This document shows positions 1-5,468 of a DNA stretch of 6,914 nt, piece after piece (within the stretch, counting starts at the first letter, position 1; the number at the start of each line of letters is the position of its first letter). The DNA is taken from positions 1 through 6,914 of the forward strand of contig JBBDNV010000040.1 of NCBI GenBank assembly GCA_040877415.1, given 5' to 3'. The translations under genes and the position numbers were made by a program. The stretch is from JBBDNV01 sp040877415. Lineage in GTDB: Bacteria; Planctomycetota; Planctomycetia; Pirellulales; PALSA-1355. The notes beneath the pieces were generated by a model. It saw only the letters and a program-made list of their open reading frames with translations. It did no database searches and was not told the DNA's origin.

Positions 1-675
1 GCCCTCACACACAATGCGATGATTCTTGTGATCATTCGGGTTTTCTACAGAGCCGTGATGTCCCCTTTTTCCTCGCTCCAGGCTCGTTCTACTGGCATCT
101 ACAAAGTCGAAGTCCGTACCAGCGCTCGCTTGAGCACTGGCCTGCAATACATATCGGCCGGCGGGAAGGTGAAGAATTTCGTGCAGAGGGCCGGGGTTCG
201 GAAGTCGCGAAGCGGAGAACGCAACAAAGGTGGTGCTTCCTTCCAGTCTTAGGTGAGCACCTAGGCGGTCGTCGGTCATCGCCGAAATGTCGAGCTGGTA
301 AGATTCCGCGGTCATCAGATCGAATACTAAGCCAAAATGAGCTCCCCCGATACCGTCCGCCGACGACTGAGGACGATCGCTGTGGGTGTTGACATCGGCA
401 ACGCCTAAGAATTGCACCAAGGTCGGACTGATCGACGACTGCTGCGACCCGAAAGCCAGCGCCGTGCTCAAACCGGCAGCCACGGTTACACCGTCCGAAC
501 TCGAGAATGGACCGAAATCCGGCGCGCTCGTGCCTGCTGAATCAATATGCTCCAAACCGCCCTGGGTCCTCGCAGCCGCCCGACCCTCCACTGAACGACT
601 TTGGCTTATAGGAACAAGGCCGGCCCCTGCAATAGAGGACAGGAGTCCGAAAAGCACGAGTATAGGCACGCTCAT
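1..675 (-). other. Module 5: last exported module, C-terminus outside the window
   Basis: Residues 991-1215 of the fusion frame. It opens with a real ATG (675) and MSVPILVLFGLLSSIAGAG, a plausible signal peptide with an AGA/G site, immediately after the fourth PEP anchor; no good SD is visible upstream. The domain runs to LPAGRYVLQASAQASAGTDF, then DF, and parallels module 1 (YQL motif, AGxYxLxAxAxA, terminal F-DF). In module 1 the anchor follows this point at once. Here it is replaced by a polar, basic, His/Asn-containing stretch (residues 1182-1215) with no PEP motif up to the window edge. Either the anchor was lost or a further module is being entered. The neighbouring frames show no PEP motif in the last 110 bases. 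Confidence 0.55.
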
Positions 676-3645
676 CCGCGTGACGTGTCGCCACAGCAAC
701 CCCACGAGCCCCAAGGCGGTCAGCACGATCGATGAAGGCTCGGGGACGGTGGCAAGTCGCCAAGACTCACCGCTCCGCCGCCCGCGGGCCAGCGTCGCGC
801 CGTTACGAAGTCCTGCCAGTCCACGACCGCGCCATCCCCCGACACCGCCGGTGGCGCAACGGCGGCGCCTGACGAGAAGTTTCCTAGCTCGTCGAAACTG
901 CCGGCGGTCCCACGAAAGACGGGCACTCACGACCGCGACAATGAGAAACACTGCCACGGAGCAAAAAGTTCGGCAGATACTTGGCGGGCGCCCCGTCGTA
1001 GTATGGCGCAGACTCCAACGGCGAATGCCCACCACCCACATGGTTCGCGTGCGCGAGCGCCATAGCCCGGCGAATAACAAACCCAGTCCTACGCCGATCG
1101 CCAGCACGAACGACGAGGGCTCCGGAACCACGTTGAATTGAAAGTTTGGCCCAAAGTTGCGGACATCACCGGAAGGCACAAACTGATTGGTTGGGAACGT
1201 CAGCGAAGCGCCCAGACCAATGCCTTGAATAAACCTTTGTGCTTCGTAGCTCAGATTCGGATCGACAGAAAAATCGTGTGCAACGGTGATCCAGATTTCG
1301 TTGTCTGACGGCGATGGCTGAGTTGCCGCGATGATGTAGTTCTGGCCGGACGCCAGGTTGATTGGCGCTACGGACACGTAGCGAAACCCATTGACAAGAC
1401 TTGCCGATGTGCCGGACGGTATCACCGTTGAACCAATCAGATTCTGGTCGCTGTCCCAGATCCCTACCTGGTGGGCGACGTTCAGTCCGTCGTCGTCTCG
1501 ATCAAAAAAACCAAGCGAAGTGATGGAGAGCGCAGCGTTTGTCTGAAACTCCCATCCGAGGGTTCCCTCTCCGAAGATTGAAAACTCGAGCGTTCCCAAA
1601 TTGTCCACGGCGATCGAAGCCGCCTTGGCTTGGCCCGAAAAATGACCAGCCGAAAGGCATGCTATGACAACCAGGCATCCAAAACTTTCCTGGCGACACA
1701 CCGTCCACCAGGATGGCGATCTGATGGAACACTTCTTGCATAGTGAGCCGAGGCAGAGCGCCAGCGCGGTGATGGCAACGGTGAAATCCGCCGCGCGGCG
1801 TGTGCGCCACAGGCACAGCAGCCCGAACCCAATCCCCAGCCCAGTCAGCACCAGCGTACTTGGCTCGGGGACGGTGGCCACCCAGGCCTCTGTTTGGCCC
1901 AACGGATTGATCCCCCTGCCAACCAGGGTGCGACCATCGGCGGAAACGTCTGACACGGAGATCGAAGGCCACGCCGCGTGCCCGGAAATCCCTTCTGCGC
2001 TCAGGTAGTCGCGCAGCTCGAGAATGCCCAGCGTTTGCGTCCAGACAAAGGTCGTAAATCCGGACGCGATGCTCGCAACGCCCACGATCACCGCGCCGTC
2101 GCCGGAAACGCCGAACGCGCGACTGTCGAACGCGCCGCCAGGCAAGTCATCCAGTCCTACCATGCCACCACCCACACTCCAACGAAACGCCTCGTTGCCC
2201 ATCGACGATCGTCCTACTCCAACCACCGTCATGCCGTCCAATGAGACGTCCCCTGCGATACTGTGGAAGGTGGGAGCGCTGCCACCCGGCAAATCGCCAA
2301 TGCCGACCATGCCGCCGCCGGTCGTCGATCGAAAGGCCTCATCGCCCGGGTTCGACGCAGTGGAGTTCGAAACTCCGACCACCACCGTGCCATCGCCGGA
2401 TACCCCCGATGCCCCGGCGTAAGGGTCCCCGCCACCCGGTAGGTCACCGAGATTCACGGCCCCGCTGCCGGAAGTCCAGCGCATCGCTGCCGGAGAATCC
2501 TGCCATACCACGACCGCGCCATCGCCCGAGACCGCCGGCGGGGCGATTGCGGAACCGGTGTTTGTGAACCCAAATTCCTCGATGCCCCCGATCGTCCAGC
2601 GAAAGACGCGCGTGACGTCTTTGGTTCCGACAACGACGGAACCATCGCCCGAAATGTCCGTCGGCGAAAACGTCGCATCGAGACTGGGCACGGCGACCAT
2701 GCCGCCGCTCTCGGTCCAGCGGAACGGCGTCGAGCCCGATGCGGAGATTGAACTCCCGACCACAGTGGAGGCGTCGGCCGAGATGGCAACTCCGCTGCTC
2801 GAAAAAGTACCACCCGGCAAGTCGCCGAGTCCTTGAAAGCCGAACGCAGCGGCCTGCACATGGTTCGCACCGAACGCGACCAGCGCGACGACCAAGGCAA
2901 GCACCGCCTCCCCTGGGACCGACGCCCGTCGGGGCGTTCGGCGTCGTGCCCAGATCAGGAATGCGCACGCCGGTACAATCATCAAGATCGCAGCGGGTTC
3001 CGGAACAAACGTGAGCTCGAAGTCAAAGGATGCGGACGCACTACCGCTCTCGTGATTCGGTACGTCAAGGTCGACGGCCCTCGCGAGGGCGCGCAGACGA
3101 TAGAAACCTGCATCGAGGACTCCGGAGATGAGGAAGTCTCCATTCTCGGTGAGGTCCCACACTAGACCGGTATTTCCGAACAATTCAACTTGCGCGAGTG
3201 CCGTGTAGGGGTCATGGCTCAAAGCTACCGAGAAACTCTGAAGTGTGCCCGTTAGTTGATATGGCTGGGGCGAGTCGAGGGTGAACTCGACCTCAAGAAA
3301 TGAGAATGCCTCCACCCGGGCCACATGAGGTAGTGACGGCCTCGCATTAACGCTCGCCGCACCCGTTCCAGAGATCGTCTCTCCAATGGGTGTCGGAATA
3401 TTCGATATCTGCGATGCATTCGCGCCCGTACTGAAGAAACTACCAGCGCTTATGAAGGCGTCGTATTCCCCACCACCGGCCCAATCGTTTGCGCTGAAAT
3501 CGTCCACCCCCCCAAAAAGATATTGAGCGAAGGTCAATACTTGTTGCGTGGACCGGTCCCAGGTGTACCCACCGTACGCCGGCGTGGTGAAAAACAAACC
3601 GATAAGGGTGACGATTGACAATCTGGATTGTGTTCGACAATTCAT
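1..3645 (-). CDS. Multi-module PEP-CTERM fusion ORF, 3' end outside the window
   Basis: One uninterrupted frame of 1215 codons from ATG 3645 to the window edge, with no in-frame stop; the nearest upstream stop is TAG at 3717-3715. ATG 3645 is the first ATG in the frame and is preceded by a weak GAGA about 8 nt upstream. The product begins with a signal peptide (residues 1-25, site AYG/G) and then contains four PEP-CTERM anchors, each VPEP plus a hydrophobic helix plus arginines, starting at residues 214, 592, 840 and 967. PEP-CTERM is by family definition a C-terminal exosortase signal, so four in series is abnormal. Modules: 1-236 unnamed PEP protein; 242-617 HAF repeats; 649-867 DUF4082-like; 868-990 damaged HAF remnant plus anchor; 991-1215 second unnamed exported module. 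I see homology to PEP-CTERM proteins in each module. Production as one polypeptide is inference; separate genes that lost their stops, with internal starts, is the alternative. It lies 73 bp downstream of another PEP-CTERM gene on the same strand, possibly one transcript. Confidence 0.72.
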   Translation of the reverse strand, partial: MNCRTQSRLSIVTLIGLFFTTPAYGGYTWDRSTQQVLTFAQYLFGGVDDFSANDWAGGGEYDAFISAGSFFSTGANASQISNIPTPIGETISGTGAASVNARPSLPHVARVEAFSFLEVEFTLDSPQPYQLTGTLQSFSVALSHDPYTALAQVELFGNTGLVWDLTENGDFLISGVLDAGFYRLRALARAVDLDVPNHESGSASASFDFELTFVPEPAAILMIVPACAFLIWARRRTPRRASVPGEAVLALVVALVAFGANHVQAAAFGFQGLGDLPGGTFSSSGVAISADASTVVGSSISASGSTPFRWTESGGMVAVPSLDATFSPTDISGDGSVVVGTKDVTRVFRWTIGGIEEFGFTNTGSAIAPPAVSGDGAVVVWQDSPAAMRWTSGSGAVNLGDLPGGGDPYAGASGVSGDGTVVVGVSNSTASNPGDEAFRSTTGGGMVGIGDLPGGSAPTFHSIAGDVSLDGMTVVGVGRSSMGNEAFRWSVGGGMVGLDDLPGGAFDSRAFGVSGDGAVIVGVASIASGFTTFVWTQTLGILELRDYLSAEGISGHAAWPSISVSDVSADGRTLVGRGINPLGQTEAWVATVPEPSTLVLTGLGIGFGLLCLWRTRRAADFTVAITALALCLGSLCKKCSIRSPSWWTVCRQESFGCLVVIACLSAGHFSGQAKAASIAVDNLGTLEFSIFGEGTLGWEFQTNAALSITSLGFFDRDDDGLNVAHQVGIWDSDQNLIGSTVIPSGTSASLVNGFRYVSVAPINLASGQNYIIAATQPSPSDNEIWITVAHDFSVDPNLSYEAQRFIQGIGLGASLTFPTNQFVPSGDVRNFGPNFQFNVVPEPSSFVLAIGVGLGLLFAGLWRSRTRTMWVVGIRRWSLRHTTTGRPPSICRTFCSVAVFLIVAVVSARLSWDRRQFRRARKLLVRRRRCATGGVGGWRGRGLAGLRNGATLARGRRSGESWRLATVPEPSSIVLTALGLVGLLWRHVTRMSVPILVLFGLLSSIAGAGLVPISQSRSVEGRAAARTQGGLEHIDSAGTSAPDFGPFSSSDGVTVAAGLSTALAFGSQQSSISPTLVQFLGVADVNTHSDRPQSSADGIGGAHFGLVFDLMTAESYQLDISAMTDDRLGAHLRLEGSTTFVAFSASRLPNPGPLHEILHLPAGRYVLQASAQASAGTDFDFVDASRTSLERGKRGHHGSVENPNDHKNHRIVCEG
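676..926 (-). pseudogene. Deletion remnant of a second HAF module, repeat frame-shifted from its PEP anchor
   Basis: Minus 926-750, read one frame away from the fusion ORF, encodes 59 residues that align without gaps to residues 345-403 of module 2, with 36 identities by my count; for example APPAVSGDGAVV followed by WQD, and GAV-LGDLP at the end. A few bases later the PEP anchor TVPEPSSIVLTALGLVGLLW with RHVTR (fusion residues 966-990, minus 750-676) is in the main frame. Module 2 has about 186 codons between the same two points. The simplest explanation is one deletion joining GACTTGCC of a repeat to GCCACCGTCCCCGAGCC before the anchor, through the shared GCC, which shifted the frame. Another in-frame stop (TGA at 929-927) precedes the repeat in its own frame. 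In the fusion frame this stretch reads as an arginine-rich, low-complexity peptide. Confidence 0.75.
1045..1701 (-). other. Module 3: DUF4082-like PEP-CTERM protein
   Basis: Residues about 649-867. A signal-like segment (SFGCLVVIACLSAGHFSG, then QAKA/AS) precedes a domain with LGWEFQTNAALSITSLGFFD, DRDDDGL, HQVGIWDSD, TVIPSGTSA and GFRYVSVAPINLASGQNYII. This pattern, a 'wide-spectrum beta domain plus liW-ds plus AGxxY', is the one I associate with DUF4082-type domains in secreted and PEP-CTERM proteins. It ends with VVPEPSSFVLAIGVGLGLLF and AGLWRSRTR (840-867). No Met precedes the signal-like part; GTG 1701 is the nearest usable non-ATG start, with GGTGG only 3 nt before it. Between the previous anchor (residue 617) and this signal lies an extra hydrophobic, Cys-rich stretch (FTVAITALALCLGSLCKKC) that is unexplained and may be a second, older signal sequence. 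Confidence 0.6.
1795..2922 (-). other. Module 2: HAF-repeat extracellular protein with PEP-CTERM anchor
   Basis: Residues about 242-617. A signal-like hydrophobic stretch (VLALVVALVAFGANHVQA, with site VQA/A) lacks an initiating Met and follows module 1 by only about 11 residues. The body then shows about six repeats with the HAF-family pattern: LGDLPGG, then (V)SGDGxVVVG, then EAFRW, then GGMVGL. LGDLPGG-type sites are at residues 273-279, 399-405, 450-455 and 500-504; VSGDG-type sites at 331-335, 372-376, 415-419 and 513-517. The module ends with TVPEPSTLVLTGLGIGFGLL and LWRTRR (592-617), a complete anchor. HAF repeats (the 'probable extracellular repeat, HAF family') are known from secreted bacterial proteins and have no defined activity. 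The repeats stay in frame throughout with no internal damage, so this module looks functional rather than decayed. Confidence 0.75.
2893..2913 (-). promoter_or_regulatory. SD-like GGGGAGG inside the module 1/2 junction
   Basis: GGGGAGG (minus strand 2913-2907) sits between the arginines of the first PEP anchor and the signal-like helix of the HAF module. An in-frame GTG begins 2 nt later (2904) and an in-frame TTG 11 nt later (2895); the TTG would give LVVALVAFGANHVQA as a very short signal peptide. This may be an internal ribosome site that lets the HAF module be made separately. The spacing is poor for GTG and long for TTG, so the call is weak. Confidence 0.25.
2938..3645 (-). other. Module 1: exported PEP-CTERM protein, unnamed domain
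   Basis: Residues 1-236 of the fusion frame. The N-terminus has a short basic stretch and a hydrophobic core (LSIVTLIGLFF) with a likely signal peptidase site after AYG. The body is a beta-rich, Ser/Gly-rich domain ending in SASASFDFELTF, followed directly by VPEPAAILMIVPACAFLIW and ARRR, a textbook PEP-CTERM anchor (residues 214-236). On its own this would be a normal-sized complete exosortase substrate. A stop would be expected just after ARRR, but the frame continues TPRRASVPG into module 2. The second half of the domain (YQL, then LDAGFYRLRALARA, then SFDF) resembles the last module of the frame, suggesting the two are paralogs. Function unknown; exported to the cell envelope or matrix by family inference. 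Confidence 0.7.
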
Positions 3646-3718
3646 TTTTGTTCTCAATTTGATGAACTGGAGCGACAGGATTTGGCAACCGAGGCGCGGC
3701 AGCCTGCGTGGTTGCTAA
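3646..3718. other. Intercistronic gap with small hairpin
   Basis: 73 bp between two same-strand PEP-CTERM loci. It contains the inverted repeat gcaacc (3685-3690) and ggttgc (3710-3715), with inner aggc/gcct (3692-3695, 3702-3705). There is no T-run on the minus strand, so I do not call it a terminator; it may be an intercistronic stem-loop. The AT-rich stretch just before ATG 3645 holds the weak SD. Confidence 0.3.
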
Positions 3719-4600
3719 TCAGTAAAGCGTCCCGATTGGCGAAATGAACGACCCGTCCCCACCTGGGGAAGCTAAAAAGCAGCCGGAACGGCGTGGAGCC
3801 AACTCAGTGCGGCATTTCGCCACGAAGGCGTCGAGCGTCTGTGATAACTCTGGCTCGCGGTTTCTGAAGATCACCTCCTCACGCGCGGGGACAGGTTCAA
3901 TAGCGTTCGGCCTTGGGGTCATGCAGCAGCGTTTACATCGCACGAACAGCGTCACACCCACCAACGCGTTTAACGACAACAACAGGGTGCCCGGCTCGGG
4001 GACGAGGTGTGGAGTCTGGCGGAGCGTGAATGACTGTCTTCCGTCGGGCACGTCGATGCGGAATTGATAGACTTCGGAACCCGACGAATGGATGCCGCCG
4101 CTAAAGACCAAGGCATCCTCCGCGGTGGCGACGACCGCAAACGCTGTCGACGTCGGCAAAGAATCAAAGGTCGGCGCGTCGAAGTCCAGACCATCGCCCC
4201 CGGGCGACGGCGTGAAGGCGGCACCGACGCCAAAGCCCAACACCACCGTGTACTTGTCCCAATTGATGCCGGTGTTGTTGTCAACCGACTCGAAGAACAA
4301 ATACTCGGTGGTCCCGCCCGGGTCGGACGACCGCACGAAGAACTCGATGTCGATATTGCCCGTGTGGTCGAAGCGCTTGATCGGCACGGCGATATTCGCG
4401 TCGCTCCCGGGGCCGCCGGGCTGATTGTCGTTGCTTTCGGAGAAGGTATTGATGGCCGGCACCACGGCGAAGCCGAGGCCCGGGCCAGCGATCGCGCCCG
4501 TACCGACGATCGTGCCGGCCCGAGCTGCCGGAGGCGAAAATGCCGGAGTCAGGGCGGCGACCGCGAGCAGTGCGATCAGAGAAACGGCTGTCTTTTTCAT
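3719..4600 (-). CDS. Exported PEP-CTERM protein with C-terminal extension (293 aa)
   Basis: I start it at ATG 4600 rather than the ATG 60 bp upstream because MKKTAVSLIALLAVAALTPA, ending PPAARA/GT, is a classic signal peptide with n-, h- and c-regions; the upstream extension is not signal-like. No clear SD precedes it. The mature domain has NTGINWDKY, then LGFGVGAAF, GDGLDFDAP, FRIDVPDG and FTLRQTP, a pattern that recurs in PEP-CTERM proteins of unnamed function. The anchor is VPEPGTLLLSLNALVGVTLF followed by VRCKRC (residues 200-225). Normally the protein stops here. Instead 67 more residues follow (227-293), starting at an internal Met and rich in Arg, Glu and Pro, to a TGA at 3721-3719. 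The tail has no recognisable domain. It may be a lost stop codon, and it parallels the lost stops of the next locus. Function unknown; destination the cell envelope by family inference. Confidence 0.72.
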   Translation of the reverse strand: MKKTAVSLIALLAVAALTPAFSPPAARAGTIVGTGAIAGPGLGFAVVPAINTFSESNDNQPGGPGSDANIAVPIKRFDHTGNIDIEFFVRSSDPGGTTEYLFFESVDNNTGINWDKYTVVLGFGVGAAFTPSPGGDGLDFDAPTFDSLPTSTAFAVVATAEDALVFSGGIHSSGSEVYQFRIDVPDGRQSFTLRQTPHLVPEPGTLLLSLNALVGVTLFVRCKRCCMTPRPNAIEPVPAREEVIFRNREPELSQTLDAFVAKCRTELAPRRSGCFLASPGGDGSFISPIGTLY

Positions 4601-4883
4601 GCGGTTTTGTGGGCCAACCGCCGCGAAGAACAGCGTTCGTGACGAGGCACTGGAGAACATCCAGGCGCTACAGGAGTGACAGCGGTCAACTGGCGCTCAC
4701 GCGACACGAACGATGGGTGCTTCTGCAGACTGGAGTCGAACGGCTCGTTGGTAGATCGAGCCGGCGGTAGCGGCTGCACACACGAAAAACAGCAGGCGCA
4801 GCGCGAAAAACTAGTGCAACAGAAGCATGTTCTGTACGGAGATCACTAGCTTTGCTCCATGAGAAAATGTGTACTGAGCCGTC

Positions 4884-4912
4884 AAGCTAGCCGCCGCGTG
4901 GGCCATTGTCAA
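4884..4912 (-). promoter_or_regulatory. Candidate sigma70-type promoter for the PEP-CTERM cluster
   Basis: Minus strand: TTGACA (4912-4907), a 17-nt spacer, then TAGCTT (4889-4884). The -35 is perfect and the spacing ideal, but the -10 matches TATAAT at only three positions. It would leave a leader of about 275 nt before ATG 4600. Planctomycete promoters are not well defined, so this is a weak call. Confidence 0.22.
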
Positions 4913-5146
4913 GCATTCTTCATTGGTCCAGTTACGCCAGAACGTTCACGAAGTCGGGCATTCACGCGCCACGGTGGCGGGAACAGCTATTAACCGAGCT
5001 TGGCGGAAAATAAAGTAGGGCAACCCGTCGTTCGAGGACTACTTTCTCGGGTTCCGCGTGGCAACCGTCCATGAGCCAAGTACAGCACGCATGCCATGCG
5101 GCGGCCGGTGGGTTCCGACTTCATTTTGCTACCGAGCACTTTGGGG

Positions 5147-5294
5147 GCACACGGCTTCCGTTCCTTGTGCCGCATCGCCCTGCCGGTGAGGACGACGCAC
5201 CCAGACGGTGTCGCCCTGATAGGGATTCATGACTTCGGGTGTTTATGCCCCCAGGGCGCTGCCCTGGGCTGTCGTGTTTTGCCGCCTTCGGCGG
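5147..5294. repeat. Hairpin cluster resembling a dispersed REP-like element
   Basis: Three stem-loops in about 150 bp: gcacacgg (5147-5154) with ccttgtgc (5163-5170), one mismatch; cccagggc (5250-5257) with gccctggg (5261-5268), a perfect 8-bp stem with a 3-nt loop; and ccgcc (5282-5286) with ggcgg (5290-5294), loop ttc. The pair 'ccagggcgctgccctgg' followed by a short GC hairpin matches a dispersed intergenic repeat that I recall from several bacterial phyla; I cannot search for it here. It does not look like a terminator, as no T-run follows the last stem. Confidence 0.5.
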
Positions 5295-5353
5295 TCAATG
5301 CGTTCGGGCTTCGTCCTTCTCGATAGCATCCGGCGCATGTGGTCAGTCAAGAC

Positions 5354-5430
5354 GCGGTCATCTAAACTGATCGCTGACCGCTGCTGACTTTAACCCCTGC
5401 GTCGCCCGTCGGCGGTGCCTCCGGGCTAAA
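5354..5430. repeat. Two inverted repeats just upstream of ribD
   Basis: gcggtca (5354-5360) pairs with tgaccgc (5375-5381), a perfect 7-bp stem with a 14-nt loop. Next, tttaaccc (5389-5396) pairs with gggctaaa (5423-5430) with one A-C mismatch, enclosing a GC-rich core that also holds gcccg (5404-5408), able to pair with cgggc (5422-5426). The tgacc/ggtca word recurs several times between 5341 and 5462. This could be the ribD leader or a decayed mobile palindrome; there is no FMN aptamer signature. Confidence 0.35.
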
Positions 5431-5468
5431 CGATTCGGGCATTGACCACCGGCCGCTGACCACGTGCG

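Larger units (their letters stand above)
4601..5468. other. Intergenic region between divergent genes, no gene seen
   Basis: 868 bp without a protein I can support. The open frames here are short, have no recognisable motifs and no good ribosome sites. One plus-strand frame (5096-5326) is simply a translation of palindromic repeats. The left part (4601-4980) carries the candidate promoter for the minus-strand cluster; the right part (about 5140-5435) is rich in hairpins. I see no tRNA, no rRNA and no FMN-riboswitch core ahead of ribD. Confidence 0.6.

Noticed and set aside
1036..1050. Shared word acatggttcgc with 2861-2871
   Set aside because: The match is 11-12 nt only and does not extend, so chance cannot be excluded; not used as evidence of duplication.
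386..1141. 251-codon plus-strand ORF
   Set aside because: Antisense to PEP-CTERM modules recognised on the minus strand; Pro/Arg/Ser-rich with no motif.
1502..1972. 156-codon minus-strand ORF
   Set aside because: Out of frame with the recognisable HAF/PEP and DUF4082-like sequences that cover the same bases; no domain.
2281..2900. CRISPR or tandem DNA repeat array
   Set aside because: The regularly spaced similar words are codons of HAF protein repeats; they vary in spacing and sequence and lie inside a coding frame.
2444..2968. 174- and 148-codon minus-strand ORFs over the HAF region
   Set aside because: Shadow frames of the HAF repeats; the repeat motifs are in the third frame, which is the long open one.
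1..3645. Stop-codon recoding (e.g. TGA read as an amino acid)
   Set aside because: Not needed: the frame contains no in-frame TAA, TAG or TGA at all, and the other complete genes in the window end in ordinary TAA or TGA.
3440..3688. 82-codon minus-strand ORF starting upstream of 3645
   Set aside because: Different frame from module 1, no motif, and ends inside the module 1 coding region.
4064..4642. 192-codon plus-strand ORF
   Set aside because: Antisense to the 293-aa PEP-CTERM gene, which has a signal peptide and an anchor; the plus frame is Arg/Gly/Asp-rich noise.
5389..5468. FMN riboswitch upstream of ribD
   Set aside because: The region has a GGCGGT word but lacks the conserved multi-stem RFN core and its ordered motifs.
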